DNA of 64,000 nt, taken from Planococcus maritimus (GTDB lineage: Bacteria; Bacillota; Bacilli; Bacillales_A; Planococcaceae). The notes beneath the pieces were generated by a model. That model made no database searches. It was not told where the DNA came from and saw only the letters and a list, made by a program, of their open reading frames with translations. A program made the translations under genes and the position numbers. This document shows positions 9,226-19,146 of this stretch, one piece after another. Location of the stretch: the NCBI RefSeq assembly GCF_001687625.2, contig NZ_CP016538.2, positions 1,952,501 through 2,016,500 of the forward strand, written 5' to 3'. Positions within the stretch are counted from its first letter, which is position 1, and each line of letters opens with the position of its first letter.

Positions 9226-11295
9226 TTATTGAACTTCTTCTTTGTAGTCACAAGCAGTACAGTTGATCTGCACGCCTTTTTTCACTTTCTTTTCGACCAT
9301 CAAGCTGCTGCATTTCGGACAAGGACGTTCGATCGGTTTGTCCCATGAGACGAATTCACATTCCGGATAACGTTCGCAGCCGTAGAATATGCGGCGCTTT
9401 TTGCTTTTCCGTTCCACGATCTCTCCTTCTTTACAAGTCGGGCATTTGACGCCGATATGCTTGACGATCGCTTTTGTGTTACGGCAATCCGGGAAGTTGC
9501 TGCAAGCCATGAACTTGCCATAGCGCCCAAGCTTGAACACCATTGGCGAACCACATTCTTCGCAATCTTCTCCTGCCGGCTCGTCTTTAATTTGAACTTT
9601 TTCCATTTCGTTTTCAGCCACTTCAAGGTCTTTCGCAAACTCTTTATAGAACACATCAATGATTGCTCGCCAATCGACTTCACTTTCTTCGATGCTGTCC
9701 AAATCGTTTTCCATCTTCGCGGTAAACTCGATGTTCAAAATATCTGGGAAGAAATCACGCACCAATTGATGGACGATTTCACCGAGTTCAGTCGGGATAA
9801 ACCGCTTGGCATCCAAAGCGACATAGCCGCGTTTTTGAATCGTATCCAAAGTTGGCGCGTAGGTCGATGGACGGCCTATGCCGAGCTCTTCCAAGGTACG
9901 CACTAGGCGTGCTTCCGTAAAGCGCGGAGGCGGTTGAGTGAAATGTTGGTTCGGCGTAATGTCGGTCGCTTTGACTTTATCGCCCTCCTTCATTTCTGGA
10001 AGGATATTGTCTTTTTCTTCTTTTTTATCGTCGGTCCCTTCAATGTAAAGCTTCATGAAACCAGGAAACTTCACTTGAGAACCATTCGCCCGGAAAATCG
10101 CTTCGCCGTTTTGCAATTCTGCCATCACCGTATCAAGAACAGCAGATGACATTTGGCTGGCTACAAAACGGTCCCAGATTAATTTGTACAAACGGTAAAG
10201 GTCGCGCGACAAAATGCTCTTCAGCGATTCCGGCGTGCGGTGGACACTCGTCGGACGGACCGCTTCGTGGGCATCCTGAGATTTTTGAGATTGTTTTGCT
10301 GCAGGCTTTTGCGTGACATACTCTTCGCCATATTTATCGAGAATATAACCGATTGTATCTTGCTTAGCCGATTCCGAAATTCGTGTCGAATCGGTACGCA
10401 TATACGTGATCAAACCGGTTACGCCTTCTTTTCCGACCGAAATCCCTTCATAAAGCTGCTGGGCAAGCATCATCGTTTTCTTGGCACGGAAATTCAACTT
10501 ACGCGCTGCTTCCTGCTGGAGAGAAGATGTGGTGAAAGACGGAGAAGGATTGCGTTTGCGCTCTTTCTTCACTACGCTCTTTACTAAGAAATCCTTGCCT
10601 TTCATTGTAGCCAATACAGCTTTGACATCTTCTTCAGTGGAAAGCTTCAACTTTTTCTCTGGCGTTCCATAAAATTGTGCCTCGAATACTTTCTTAGCCT
10701 TTTCGAACTCGCCCGTGATCGACCAATACTCTTCGGGTTCGAAATTTTTGATTTCGTTTTCGCGGTCAATGATAAGTCCAAGCGCAACCGATTGAACACG
10801 GCCGGCCGACAAGCCTTTTTTGACTTTTTTCCACAGAATCGGGCTGATGCTATAACCAACAAGACGGTCTAAAATTCGCCGAGCTTGTTGAGCATCAACC
10901 AAATCCATGTCTAGTTTGCGCGGTTGCTTGAATGCGTCTTTTACTGCATCTTTCGTAATTTCGTTAAATACGACACGGCAATCCGAATCGACATCTACTC
11001 CGAGCGCATTCGCCAAATGCCAGGCGATTGCTTCTCCTTCTCTGTCGGGGTCAGCCGCGAGAAAGACTTTTTTCGCTTTTTTCGCTTCTTTTTTTAGGTC
11101 TTGTAAAATCGGGCCTTTTCCGCGAATCGTGATATAGCGGGGCTCGTAATTGTTCTCAACATCTACACCCATCTGGCTGCGCGGCAAATCACGCAAATGG
11201 CCAAGAGAGGCTTTCACTTTATACTTTTTACCCAAATACCGTTCAATTGTCTTTGCCTTTGCGGGCGATTCGACAATCACCAAATAATCCGCCAT
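9226..11295 (-). CDS. topA: DNA topoisomerase I
   Basis: 689-residue type IA topoisomerase that relaxes negative supercoils. The TOPRIM domain has Glu9 (IVES) and ADPDREGE (81-88). Active-site Tyr298 lies in [12 protein letters not shown]. The C-terminus carries three zinc-ribbon modules with CxxC pairs ([26 protein letters not shown]), the Bacillus-type arrangement. The start has a GAGGAGGAG site. It is transcribed with trmFO. Length agrees with B. subtilis TopA (691). Confidence 0.98.
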   Translation of the reverse strand: MADYLVIVESPAKAKTIERYLGKKYKVKASLGHLRDLPRSQMGVDVENNYEPRYITIRGKGPILQDLKKEAKKAKKVFLAADPDREGEAIAWHLANALGVDVDSDCRVVFNEITKDAVKDAFKQPRKLDMDLVDAQQARRILDRLVGYSISPILWKKVKKGLSAGRVQSVALGLIIDRENEIKNFEPEEYWSITGEFEKAKKVFEAQFYGTPEKKLKLSTEEDVKAVLATMKGKDFLVKSVVKKERKRNPSPSFTTSSLQQEAARKLNFRAKKTMMLAQQLYEGISVGKEGVTGLITYMRTDSTRISESAKQDTIGYILDKYGEEYVTQKPAAKQSQKSQDAHEAVRPTSVHRTPESLKSILSRDLYRLYKLIWDRFVASQMSSAVLDTVMAELQNGEAIFRANGSQVKFPGFMKLYIEGTDDKKEEKDNILPEMKEGDKVKATDITPNQHFTQPPPRFTEARLVRTLEELGIGRPSTYAPTLDTIQKRGYVALDAKRFIPTELGEIVHQLVRDFFPDILNIEFTAKMENDLDSIEESEVDWRAIIDVFYKEFAKDLEVAENEMEKVQIKDEPAGEDCEECGSPMVFKLGRYGKFMACSNFPDCRNTKAIVKHIGVKCPTCKEGEIVERKSKKRRIFYGCERYPECEFVSWDKPIERPCPKCSSLMVEKKVKKGVQINCTACDYKEEVQ

Positions 11296-11353
11296 TCATA
11301 CTCCTCCTCATAGAGGTCTCTTCAAATTGTGTAAAGAATCACCTGATGCAAAA

Positions 11354-11380
11354 TGTATAACAGTTTTTGGTTGATTGCAA
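11354..11380 (-). promoter_or_regulatory. Possible topA promoter
   Basis: On the minus strand TTGCAA is followed 15 bases later by TATACA (or CTTGCA with 16). The spacing is short but the location between dprA and topA fits. Confidence 0.4.
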
Positions 11381-11404
11381 GGTTTTTCGTCGAAGCGACT
11401 GTTT

Positions 11405-12292
11405 TCAGCTCCTTAATTGGCGGTATTCTTCAAGCACTTGACCCCCGTCCCACACCGGTTTTGCGCCTTCTGCAATTAATTTATGCGGACCGGCGGAAAG
11501 CGGGGAAAAGATATCTCCAGGAACAGCGAAGATATCTTTTCCATGGTCTAAGGCATGCTCAATCGTACTCAATGTGCCACTTTTCACTTCCGCTTCCGTG
11601 ACAATGATGCCTTTTGACAAGCCGCTGATAATGCGATTGCGCATTGGGAAATTCCACTTTCTAGGTGGCATATACGGTGGATACTCGCTTAGCAGCAATT
11701 GAGTTTCTTCTATTATAAAGAACAACTCCTCGTTCATTTTCGGGTAGCGATGCAAGAAGCCGCTCCCTATGACAGCAATCGTTTTTCCGCCGAAATCGAT
11801 CGCGCATTGATGCGCCATTGCATCGGCGCCTTTCGCCAATCCACTAACAACGACAAAGCCTTCTGCCAGTAAAGGCGGGAGTAATTCTTGAATGACCGAT
11901 CGCGAATAGCCCTGGGCTTTCCTAGAACCGATGACAGCTATTTTTTCAGGTGCTTCAAGTAAAGCGGAATCGCCTTTCAAATAAAGTGCCGCGGGCGGAT
12001 CGATCAACTCATGCAAAGAGGATGGAAAAAGAGGGTGGCGGTAAGAAATGGCGTGGATTTGCTGTTTGTTGTAAATTTCCATAAAGGGGGTATTGGCGTA
12101 GGTGAGGTATGAGCGCTTCAAGGCTGTTGCCTTTTCCAGAGGGATTTGGAGCGTTTCCGAGAGATCGATAGGACTTCGACAATGCAGGTATTCAAGTTCT
12201 GGATCGTCTTTCATTAATGGAGCGATGCGGTTTAAAGCTTTCGGGTATACGTAATGCAAGGCAAGCAGGCGTTGCGTAAATTCTTCGTTCAT
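11405..12292 (-). CDS. dprA: DNA-processing protein DprA (Smf)
   Basis: 295-residue protein that loads RecA onto incoming single-stranded DNA during natural transformation. The Rossmann-like core shows VIGSRKAQGYSR near residue 125, VVSGLAKGADAMAHQ, AVIGSGFLHRYPKMN, and MRNRIISGLSKGIIVTEA, followed by KSGTLST and FAVPGDI. It ends soon after the core, so it lacks the extra C-terminal winged-helix domain of some homologues, as in B. subtilis (297). ATG with AGGAGG site. It is upstream of topA, the usual Bacilli order. Confidence 0.95.
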   Translation of the reverse strand: MNEEFTQRLLALHYVYPKALNRIAPLMKDDPELEYLHCRSPIDLSETLQIPLEKATALKRSYLTYANTPFMEIYNKQQIHAISYRHPLFPSSLHELIDPPAALYLKGDSALLEAPEKIAVIGSRKAQGYSRSVIQELLPPLLAEGFVVVSGLAKGADAMAHQCAIDFGGKTIAVIGSGFLHRYPKMNEELFFIIEETQLLLSEYPPYMPPRKWNFPMRNRIISGLSKGIIVTEAEVKSGTLSTIEHALDHGKDIFAVPGDIFSPLSAGPHKLIAEGAKPVWDGGQVLEEYRQLRS

Positions 12293-12375
12293 GACAGTCC
12301 TCCTCTATTAAAGTTCAGTGCAATAAAGCTGCACCTTACTTAATCATAGAGCTTCAAACACAATCCGTAAATATA

Positions 12376-13122
12376 TTAAAAACGGATTAATTTTTTGTTC
12401 CGTTGAGTATACTGCTTCTTGAAATGTTCATGAAATTGTTCGATTGCCTCTAGCTCCACTAGCCCTTGAGCATTGTTTTCAAAATCCTGGAAAATAATGC
12501 GCACAAAATTTCCTCGCCGTTCGTTTCGCAGTTCATCATCCGCCATCATTTCCCGAAAAACCCCCGTTTCCATTTCCTTCAATACTCCAGCAAAATACGA
12601 ACTGTAGTGAATCAACTCAAGTACGCTGTCAGGGGCATCCATACGCAATTCTTCATGACAAATACACCAGACCGCGAATTGTTTTTCAAGCAGCATGGCT
12701 TCCCGTATTAAGAAATTAGTTTCCTCCGGCACAGCTTCTAATATGCCATTTGAATAATCGAGATACCAAAAAAGAAACTTTAATAGCTGTTGCTGGTCTT
12801 CTTTTGCTGTTGCACCTAATTCTTGCAAATGAATGAGCGCTCCATTGCGGTCAAATCGCTGATACGTTTCTTGACTGCTGAGACTGCATATGGCTTGGAG
12901 CAGCTTTTCGCTATCTACAACCGAAAAAGGATCTTTTCCTAACACTTCCAAATGATAAAAGCTCATGACTTCAGGTAAAAAAGGCAACACAAACTCATTC
13001 ATAATCGCCCGTTTTTGCACTTCCAACTCCTTGTTTTTCGTTCTTTTCTTGATGATTTTCATTCCGAAAAACGCAGCGATAGGCGCTGCCGCTAGCCCCC
13101 AAAATATCCATTCTGCTGCCAT
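12376..13122 (-). CDS. Membrane-anchored protein of unknown function
   Basis: 248 residues, not recognised. One hydrophobic N-terminal helix (about 5-22, FWGLAAAPIAAFFG) is followed directly by a lysine/arginine cluster (KIIKKRTKNK), which predicts a single membrane anchor with the rest in the cytoplasm. The remainder looks all-helical with many acidic and aromatic residues and a CICHEE segment near residue 155; no enzymatic motif is visible. It has an AGGAGG site and a TATAAT at 13161-13166 but no neighbour in close operon spacing, so it is probably monocistronic. It lies between sucD and dprA. Confidence 0.8.
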   Translation of the reverse strand: MAAEWIFWGLAAAPIAAFFGMKIIKKRTKNKELEVQKRAIMNEFVLPFLPEVMSFYHLEVLGKDPFSVVDSEKLLQAICSLSSQETYQRFDRNGALIHLQELGATAKEDQQQLLKFLFWYLDYSNGILEAVPEETNFLIREAMLLEKQFAVWCICHEELRMDAPDSVLELIHYSSYFAGVLKEMETGVFREMMADDELRNERRGNFVRIIFQDFENNAQGLVELEAIEQFHEHFKKQYTQRNKKLIRF

Positions 13123-13229
13123 TCCATGCCCTCCTACATACGCTTGTTGCTGTTCATTCTATTATAAATGACAGCTGTCCCCAACTGCTGCATAATCGTT
13201 CAAAATTTATGTTCTAGGTCGTTAAAAAG

Positions 13230-13268
13230 AAAAAAACCCCGAAGCATCTAAAAAGATGCTTCGGGGTT
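13230..13268 (-). terminator. Intrinsic terminator after sucD
   Basis: Perfect 14-bp stem ACCCCGAAGCATCT / AGATGCTTCGGGGT with an AAAA loop, followed on the minus strand by a run of T. It closes sucCD. Confidence 0.95.
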
Positions 13269-13275
13269 TTGTGGA

Positions 13276-14178
13276 TTAATGTGTTTTACAAGCGTCGTAA
13301 AGGCCTTTTTCTTTGATCACGTTGATCAAAGTTTCGCCAATAACTGAAGGGGTATCTGCAACTTCGATTCCAGCAGCGTTCATTGCTTTAATCTTGTCTG
13401 CAGCTGTCCCTTTGCCTCCGGAAATGATCGCACCGGCGTGGCCCATGCGTTTTCCTTCTGGAGCTGTTTGACCGCCGATAAAGCCGACAACAGGTTTCGT
13501 CATGTTCGCCTTAACCCATTCTGCCGCTTCTTCTTCAGCAGTCCCGCCGATTTCACCGATCATAACAACTGCATACGTGTCTTCATCTTCGTTGAATTCT
13601 TTCAAGACGTCGATGAAGTTCGTGCCGTTGACCGGGTCTCCGCCGATACCGACAGCTGTTGACTGGCCGATACCTTCTTCAGACAATTGGTGAGTCGCTT
13701 CGTACGTCAACGTACCAGAACGTGATACGACGCCGACATGTCCTTTTTTGTGAATGTAGCCAGGCATGATGCCGATCTTACATTCGTCCGGAGTGATAAC
13801 ACCCGGGCAGTTTGGTCCGACAAGACGCGTTTTCTTGCCTTCCATATATCGCTTCACTTTGACCATATCGAGTACCGGAATGTGCTCAGTGATGCAGATT
13901 GCCATATCCAACTCAGCTTCTGTTGCTTCAAGAATTGCATCAGCAGCAAAAGGAGCCGGTACATAAATTACAGATACATTGGCACCTGTAGCTTTTACGG
14001 CATCTTGAACTGTATTGAATACAGGTACGCCTTCAACTTCAGTTCCGCCTTTGCCTGGTGTTACACCCGCAACGATTTTCGTTCCGTATTCAAGCATTTG
14101 CTTTGTATGGAAAAGGGCAGTTGACCCTGTAATTCCCTGTACAAGCACTTTAGTGTCTTTATTAATGTATACGCTCAT
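13276..14178 (-). CDS. sucD: Succinyl-CoA synthetase (ADP-forming), alpha subunit
   Basis: 300-residue catalytic subunit of the TCA-cycle enzyme that converts succinyl-CoA to succinate with ATP formation. CoA-binding Rossmann domain with [12 protein letters not shown] near residues 13-24. The phosphorylated active-site His is in [14 protein letters not shown] near residue 246. The GPNCPGVI block is also present. It lies 18 bases after sucC in one transcript, ended by a strong terminator. Confidence 0.98.
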   Translation of the reverse strand: MSVYINKDTKVLVQGITGSTALFHTKQMLEYGTKIVAGVTPGKGGTEVEGVPVFNTVQDAVKATGANVSVIYVPAPFAADAILEATEAELDMAICITEHIPVLDMVKVKRYMEGKKTRLVGPNCPGVITPDECKIGIMPGYIHKKGHVGVVSRSGTLTYEATHQLSEEGIGQSTAVGIGGDPVNGTNFIDVLKEFNEDEDTYAVVMIGEIGGTAEEEAAEWVKANMTKPVVGFIGGQTAPEGKRMGHAGAIISGGKGTAADKIKAMNAAGIEVADTPSVIGETLINVIKEKGLYDACKTH

Positions 14179-14196
14179 TATTGTCCCTGCCCTTCT

Positions 14197-15357
14197 TTAG
14201 CCTACAAGTTCTACGATCTGTTTCGCGCCATCTGCCATAGTGCCAGCAGCTACGATGTTCAGACCTGATTCGTTCAGCAGTTTTTTACCGATTTCTACGT
14301 TTGTTCCTTCAAGACGGACGACTAATGGCACTTCCAGGCTAACTTCTTTCGCTGCTTGGATAACACCTTCCGCAATGATGTCACACTTCATGATTCCGCC
14401 GAAAATGTTAACGAAGATTCCTTTGACATTCTTATCAGAAAGAATGATTTTGAATGCTTCCGTTACTTTCTCAGCGGTGGCACCGCCCCCAACGTCAAGG
14501 AAGTTAGCGGGTGAGCCGCCGTAATAGTTAATCGTATCCATTGTTGCCATAGCAAGGCCGGCACCGTTAACCATACAGCCGATGTTTCCATCCAAAGAAA
14601 TATAGCTCAAGTCATACTTGGAAGCTTCGATTTCTTTTGCATCTTCTTCATCGTAATCGCGCATTTCCATGATGTCCTGATGACGGTATAGTGCGTTGGC
14701 ATCGAAGTTGAACTTCGCGTCCAAAGCCACTACTTGTCCGTCGCCTGTAACGACCAATGGGTTGATTTCAACGATTGCTGCGTCTTTTTCCACATAAGCC
14801 TGGTAAAGGCCTAGCATCAATTTCGCTGCTTTGTTGACAAGTTTAGCTGGGATGTTCATGTTGAACGCCATGCGACGAGCTTGGAAACCAGTCAAACCAA
14901 CAACAGGGTCGATTGCTTCGTAGAAGATTCGCTCTGGAGTGTTTGCTGCTACTTCTTCGATGTCCATGCCGCCTTCTTCTGATCCCATCAAGTTGACTAG
15001 GGACGTTTCACGGTCAAGAACCAATCCAAGATAGTATTCCTTCTCGATGTTGCTGCCCGCTTCGATGTAAAGGCGTTTAACTTCTTTGCCTTCTGGGCCT
15101 GTCTGATGCGTTACGAGGACCTTGCCAAGCAATTCCTTCGCATATTCACGCACTTCGTCCAAGTTTTTCGCCAGCTTGACGCCGCCTGCCTTGCCTCGAC
15201 CACCTGCGTGGATTTGGGCTTTAACAACGACAACATCCGAACCAAGTTCTTTCGCTGCTTTGACTGCTTCTTCAGGTGAAAAAGCAACATGGCCTTCTGG
15301 AACTGATACGCCATATTGTTTCAGGACCTGTTTTCCCTGATATTCATGGATATTCAT
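14197..15357 (-). CDS. sucC: Succinyl-CoA synthetase (ADP-forming), beta subunit
   Basis: 386-residue ATP-grasp subunit that binds nucleotide and succinate. Starts [17 protein letters not shown], with [16 protein letters not shown] near residues 46-61 and the C-terminal [15 protein letters not shown] and VRLEGTN segments of the ligase domain. Preceded by a GGAGG site and a consensus-like promoter. Forms the heterotetramer with sucD downstream. Confidence 0.98.
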   Translation of the reverse strand: MNIHEYQGKQVLKQYGVSVPEGHVAFSPEEAVKAAKELGSDVVVVKAQIHAGGRGKAGGVKLAKNLDEVREYAKELLGKVLVTHQTGPEGKEVKRLYIEAGSNIEKEYYLGLVLDRETSLVNLMGSEEGGMDIEEVAANTPERIFYEAIDPVVGLTGFQARRMAFNMNIPAKLVNKAAKLMLGLYQAYVEKDAAIVEINPLVVTGDGQVVALDAKFNFDANALYRHQDIMEMRDYDEEDAKEIEASKYDLSYISLDGNIGCMVNGAGLAMATMDTINYYGGSPANFLDVGGGATAEKVTEAFKIILSDKNVKGIFVNIFGGIMKCDIIAEGVIQAAKEVSLEVPLVVRLEGTNVEIGKKLLNESGLNIVAAGTMADGAKQIVELVG

Positions 15358-15406
15358 CTGTCATCCTCCAATCAAACATCTGTCTCTTAATTTTATTGCC
15401 TCTACC

Positions 15407-15435
15407 ATTGTATTAAAGTTGCCATGGAATGTCCA
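15407..15435 (-). promoter_or_regulatory. Sigma-A promoter of sucCD
   Basis: On the minus strand TGGACA (15430-15435) is separated by 17 bases from TACAAT (15407-15412), about 50 bases upstream of the sucC ATG. Confidence 0.7.
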
Positions 15436-15484
15436 CAGCTGACAGCCACTCTGCATAAAACTTCGAATTTTCCGTCTCTTATCG

Positions 15485-16249
15485 TTATCGGACCATCGAT
15501 TTCACCGGTTCGAAGGTCTTGCGGTGGATTGGGCAAGGGCCGTGCGTATCGAGTGCGGTTAAGTGTTCTTTAGTGCCGTATCCTGCATGCTTCGAAAAAC
15601 CGTATTGTGGATATAATCGTGCGTATTCGTCCATCAAATCATCTCTGCCGGTCTTTGCTAGAATTGAGGCAGCAGCGATACATAAACTTTTCGCATCACC
15701 TTTAATGATCGCCTCAGAAGGCATGGCAACGGTTAATTTCATCGCATCCGCCAATACGACATCAGGTGCTGTAGCCAAACTGTTTGCTGCCGCTTCCATC
15801 GATTGTTTCGTCGCCTGGTAAATATTCAGCCGGTCGATGGCTTCAGGCGGCTGGATGTGGACCGACCAGCTAACGGCTTGTTCTTTGATCAGTTGCGCTA
15901 ATTCATTGCGCTTTACTTTTGATATCACCTTCGAATCATCTAAGCCGATAAATGCACTGCAATCTTCAGGCAAGATGACAGCTGCTGTCACCACTGGTCC
16001 AGCGAGCGGTCCCCGTCCCGCTTCATCGATTCCGCAGACGAGAGAGTGGTTCTGTTCCTTGAACTGCCGATCGAAGGCTTGTTTTTCTTCCAGCCGGCGA
16101 AGCAAAATAAGTTTTTTGTCGTAACGCCGCTGCCAAGAAGCGAGCGCTTGCTGAACGCTTTTGCGCGAATCGTCCTTGAGGTCTTCCATCCAGGGTTCGA
16201 GTGTTTCAGCCTGCTGTAATCTTTCTTTGATCGATGCTGTTGTTTCCAT
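15485..16249 (-). CDS. rnhB: Ribonuclease HII
   Basis: 254-residue type 2 RNase H that cuts RNA in RNA-DNA hybrids and removes misincorporated ribonucleotides. The catalytic CGIDEAGRGPLAGPV is at residues 72-86 (Asp75, Glu76) and VLADAMK supplies a later Asp. I chose the start METTASIKERL because it has an AGGAG site and gives the family's Bacilli length (255); an upstream in-frame extension into the rbgA gap is not supported. It follows rbgA after a hairpin. Confidence 0.95.
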   Translation of the reverse strand: METTASIKERLQQAETLEPWMEDLKDDSRKSVQQALASWQRRYDKKLILLRRLEEKQAFDRQFKEQNHSLVCGIDEAGRGPLAGPVVTAAVILPEDCSAFIGLDDSKVISKVKRNELAQLIKEQAVSWSVHIQPPEAIDRLNIYQATKQSMEAAANSLATAPDVVLADAMKLTVAMPSEAIIKGDAKSLCIAAASILAKTGRDDLMDEYARLYPQYGFSKHAGYGTKEHLTALDTHGPCPIHRKTFEPVKSMVR

Positions 16250-16269
16250 ATCGCCACTCCTTTTTCGCA

Positions 16270-16300
16270 AAGAAATAGCGGGCCCTATTGAAGGACCCGC
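16270..16300 (-). terminator. Hairpin between rbgA and rnhB, possible attenuator
   Basis: On the minus strand GCGGGTCC pairs with GGGCCCGC around a 7-base loop, followed by TATTTCTTTG, a poor T tract. It may only partly terminate or may protect the rbgA mRNA end. Confidence 0.4.
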
Positions 16301-16304
16301 TGCC

Positions 16305-17180
16305 TTATGCCAATTCGTCTTGTTCTGCAATCATTTCATCGCGGTAATCGAATGTGATGCGGCCGAGATGCTGATTGCGGATATCGCGGACAATGATTTC
16401 TGCTGTCATTTCATAATCAACTTCGTTGTCGGGGCCGATCATATAACGTTTTTTGCCGATATGATCGAAAGTCTTCACCAAATCTTCATCGATATGGTCA
16501 ATACCGTAGCGTTCCATCAAACGGTCCGGATAGCGCTCTTCCAAGAATTTCAGTGCGTAAATCGCTAGTTCTTGCATTTGAATGACCGAATCCTTGATTG
16601 CTCCAGTGACCGCAAGTTTTTGCCCGGTTTCCTGGTCTTCAAATTTCGGCCAGAGAATGCCTGGCGTGTCGAGCAATTCGATTTCTTTGCCGACTTTGAT
16701 CCATTGCTGGGCTTTCGTGACCCCCGGCATATTGCCAGTTTTCGCCAAGCTTTTTTTCGCCAGTCGGTTGATCAATGTCGATTTCCCAACGTTCGGAATG
16801 CCGACAATCATGGCACGGATGGCGCGCGGCTTAATACCTTTCGCTTCCATGCGGTCCCATTTTTCTTTCAGAATCTCTTTCGAGGCTTTGGTGACCGTCT
16901 GCAGCCCTTTTCCTTCTAAGGAATTGATCGCCACTGCCCGGGTCCCTTCGTTCTCGAAGTGTTGGATCCATTTTTTCGTTTCCCGCTCGTCTGCCATATC
17001 CATTTTATTGAGGATAATCAGTCGTGGTTTTTGCTGGATCACTTGGTCGATCATCGGATTGCGGGATGATAGCGGCAATCGCGCATCCACCAATTCAAAA
17101 ATGATATCCACCAATTTAAGTTTTTCTGTTACTTCCCGGCGCGCTTTCGCCATATGGCCAGGAAACCATTGAATCGTCAT
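16305..17180 (-). CDS. rbgA: Ribosome biogenesis GTPase RbgA (YlqF)
   Basis: 291-residue circularly permuted GTPase needed for late 50S assembly. The permuted motif order is visible: G4 NKMD (58-61) precedes G1 GIPNVGKS (127-134) and G3 DTPG. The N-terminal [12 protein letters not shown] is the family signature. It lies between lepB (11 bases) and rnhB in the conserved lepB-rbgA-rnhB group. Confidence 0.97.
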   Translation of the reverse strand: MTIQWFPGHMAKARREVTEKLKLVDIIFELVDARLPLSSRNPMIDQVIQQKPRLIILNKMDMADERETKKWIQHFENEGTRAVAINSLEGKGLQTVTKASKEILKEKWDRMEAKGIKPRAIRAMIVGIPNVGKSTLINRLAKKSLAKTGNMPGVTKAQQWIKVGKEIELLDTPGILWPKFEDQETGQKLAVTGAIKDSVIQMQELAIYALKFLEERYPDRLMERYGIDHIDEDLVKTFDHIGKKRYMIGPDNEVDYEMTAEIIVRDIRNQHLGRITFDYRDEMIAEQDELA

Positions 17181-17191
17181 GCCATCACTCC

Positions 17192-17749
17192 TTAATTTAC
17201 AATGCCGGCTTCATCGACCGGCCAAAAAACAAAATTCGTATTGCCGATGACTTCGTCGATCGATACCAACCCGATGTGGCGGCTGTCCTTGCTCGCTCTC
17301 CGATTATCTCCCATAACGAAAACATAACCTTCTGGAATCGTGGAATAGCTAGTTTTATCCTCGAGCGTAAAGTCTTCCGTCAAGGTACCGGAAATGCCCG
17401 TTTTGTATTGATCTAAATAAGGTTCTTCTACTGCTTCTCCATTTATTAATAGCTGGTCTTCCTCATAGGCAATGTGGTCGCCTGGTAAGCCGATGACCCG
17501 CTTGATATAGTCTTTTTGTTCCGGTGCATGAAATACGATGATATCGAACCGGTCTGGCTCGCCGATATCGTAGCCGATTTTATTGACGATCATCCGATCT
17601 CCGTGTTCAAGAGTGGGCATCATCGATTCGCCGTCCACCACAATAGGCGTAAATAAGAAAAATCGAATAATTGCTGCAAGGCCGAACGCAATCAACAGAG
17701 CTTTGGACCATTCCCATACTTCATTTTTCTTTTTCCCTTCAGCTTCCAT
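17192..17749 (-). CDS. lepB: Signal peptidase I
   Basis: 185-residue membrane peptidase that removes signal peptides from secreted proteins on the outer face of the membrane. One N-terminal transmembrane helix (about 14-33) is followed by GESMMPTL with nucleophile Ser42, then [11 protein letters not shown] with general base Lys83, and the [12 protein letters not shown] box near 146-157. Gram-positive size with a single helix. It heads the lepB-rbgA-rnhB unit. Confidence 0.97.
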   Translation of the reverse strand: MEAEGKKKNEVWEWSKALLIAFGLAAIIRFFLFTPIVVDGESMMPTLEHGDRMIVNKIGYDIGEPDRFDIIVFHAPEQKDYIKRVIGLPGDHIAYEEDQLLINGEAVEEPYLDQYKTGISGTLTEDFTLEDKTSYSTIPEGYVFVMGDNRRASKDSRHIGLVSIDEVIGNTNFVFWPVDEAGIVN

Positions 17750-17778
17750 GCGTGTTCCTCCCCGCGCTTAATGCTTTA

Positions 17779-17807
17779 ATTGTACAGCGAAACAAGGTGT
17801 TTAGCAA
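17779..17807 (-). promoter_or_regulatory. Sigma-A promoter of lepB-rbgA-rnhB
   Basis: On the minus strand TTGCTA (17802-17807), 17-base spacer, TACAAT (17779-17784), about 30 bases before lepB. Confidence 0.7.
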
Positions 17808-17856
17808 AGAAAAGAAAAGCGCCGTCATAGCTATTGGCGATCAAAAAAAGCACAAT

Positions 17857-17887
17857 AAAAGGCCTAGGCAATCAGCCCAGGCCTTTT
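17857..17887 (-). terminator. Intrinsic terminator after rplS
   Basis: On the minus strand AAAAGGCCTGGGC pairs with GCCTAGGCCTTTT (small mismatch, short loop), with the T-rich 3' end; it closes the rplS transcript before the lepB promoter. Confidence 0.85.
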
Positions 17888-17933
17888 GAATGCAAAAGAA
17901 GAAGGTAATAAGCCTTCTCCTGTCCTTGCAATA

Positions 17934-18278
17934 TTAACGGATTTCTTTGATACGTGCTGCTTTACCGCGTAGGTTGCGCAAGTAGTACAATTTAGCACGA
18001 CGTACTTTACCACGGCGAGTAACTTCAAGCTGAGCAATTTTCGGCGTGTGCACAGGGAATGTACGTTCCACACCTACACCGTAGGAGATTTTACGAACAG
18101 TGAATGATTCACTGATTCCGCCTCCGCGACGGCTGATAACGACTCCTTCGTATACCTGGATACGTTCGCGAGTACCCTCGACAACTTTCACGTGGACGCG
18201 AACAGTGTCTCCTGGACGGAACGCTGGGTGATCCTCACGAAGTTGTTCTTTAGTGATTTCAGTAATGATGTTTTGCAT
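17934..18278 (-). CDS. rplS: 50S ribosomal protein L19
   Basis: 114-residue L19, located at the subunit interface. [38 protein letters not shown] and the C-terminal [16 protein letters not shown] are characteristic. The true ATG (GAAGGAG site) is well downstream of a longer open frame that runs through the leader. It follows trmD but has its own promoter and leader. Confidence 0.98.
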   Translation of the reverse strand: MQNIITEITKEQLREDHPAFRPGDTVRVHVKVVEGTRERIQVYEGVVISRRGGGISESFTVRKISYGVGVERTFPVHTPKIAQLEVTRRGKVRRAKLYYLRNLRGKAARIKEIR

Positions 18279-18281
18279 GTT

Positions 18282-18366
18282 TTTTTCTCTCCTTCTACAG
18301 ATGCTCTTGCAGTTCTTGCTTGTTGCAGCGGAACACCGTGATTCGTGTACTTTACATAAAAGTACA
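18282..18366 (-). promoter_or_regulatory. Probable L19 leader of rplS
   Basis: About 85 untranslated bases with a hairpin (TGTACTTT / AAAGTACA, 18346-18366) followed by CGGTGTTCCGCTG and a third purine-rich segment before the ribosome-binding site. Bacilli carry an L19-responsive leader at this site; the hairpin and the GTGTTCCGCTG block recall it, but I could not run a covariance search. Confidence 0.6.
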
Positions 18367-18405
18367 TTCTCCATGTTATCACTTTGCACCTATGTCTGCA
18401 AGAGC
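18303..18405. repeat. Inverted repeat linking the rplS -35 region to its leader
   Basis: Perfect 10-bp inverted repeat GCTCTTGCAG (18303-18312) and CTGCAAGAGC (18396-18405). The upstream arm contains the -35 hexamer TTGCAG; the other arm ends just before the rplS ribosome-binding site. Same layout as at rpsB. Confidence 0.7.
18373..18401 (-). promoter_or_regulatory. Sigma-A promoter of rplS
   Basis: On the minus strand TTGCAG (18396-18401), 17 bases, TAACAT (18373-18378), just beyond the trmD stop codon. Confidence 0.65.
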
Positions 18406-18414
18406 TATCTTGAT

Positions 18415-19146
18415 TTATTTTTCGGCTTTTAAACGCGCCAATACACTTTTTTGCTGTGCGGTAAGTTCAACATGCTCAAAGAGGTCAGGACGGCGCTCGA
18501 ACGTCCGCTTTATCCCTTGCTCTTCTCGCCATTCCTCAATTTTAGCATGGTTCCCCGAAGTTAAGACGGCAGGAACTGTCATGTCTCTAAAATTCGCTGG
18601 CCGCGTGTAATGAGGATGCTCCAACAGACCAGTCGAAAAAGAATCACGGACTGGAGAGTCGCTATTGCCGAGGACGCCAGGCAATAAGCGAACGACACTG
18701 TCGATGACCGTCATGGCCGCAAGCTCCCCGCCAGTCAGCACAAAATCGCCGATGGAGATCTCATCCGTGACCAAATGTTCGCGAATACGTTCATCATAGC
18801 CCTCGTAATGACCGCAAATAAAGACCAATTCCTCTTCACGGGCAAGTTCTTCGGCCTTCTTCTGCGTAAAGCGTTCGCCTTGAGGGCACATCAAGATGAC
18901 ACGCGGCTTTTTACCTTCGTTTGTGATGCTCTCAACTGCATTGAAAACCGGTTCAGGCTTCAGCACCATGCCGGCGCCTCCCCCAAACGGGTAGTCATCC
19001 ACTTGGCGCTTATTGTCGGCAAACTCACGGATATCGACGACCCCTAAAGATACCGCACCTTTGTCCTGCGCTTTTTTCATGATCGAGTGCTGGAAGACCC
19101 CATCGAACATGGGCGGAAAAAGAGACAATACTTGGATGTTCATCAT
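18415..19146 (-). CDS. trmD: tRNA (guanine-N1)-methyltransferase
   Basis: 243-residue SPOUT (trefoil-knot) enzyme that makes m1G37 in tRNAs reading CNN codons, preventing +1 frameshifts. [13 protein letters not shown] at the start, [12 protein letters not shown] near residues 57-68, [10 protein letters not shown] and the knot segment [11 protein letters not shown] are clear. The ATG overlaps the rimM stop (ATGA), so it is normally coupled to rimM translation; the frameshift seen in rimM would matter if real. Confidence 0.97.
   Translation of the reverse strand: MMNIQVLSLFPPMFDGVFQHSIMKKAQDKGAVSLGVVDIREFADNKRQVDDYPFGGGAGMVLKPEPVFNAVESITNEGKKPRVILMCPQGERFTQKKAEELAREEELVFICGHYEGYDERIREHLVTDEISIGDFVLTGGELAAMTVIDSVVRLLPGVLGNSDSPVRDSFSTGLLEHPHYTRPANFRDMTVPAVLTSGNHAKIEEWREEQGIKRTFERRPDLFEHVELTAQQKSVLARLKAEK

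Noticed and set aside
12362-12388. Hairpin at the end of the unknown 248-residue protein gene as a terminator
   Set aside because: AATCCGT/ACGGATT stem overlaps the coding end, is AT-rich with a long loop and lacks a T tract.
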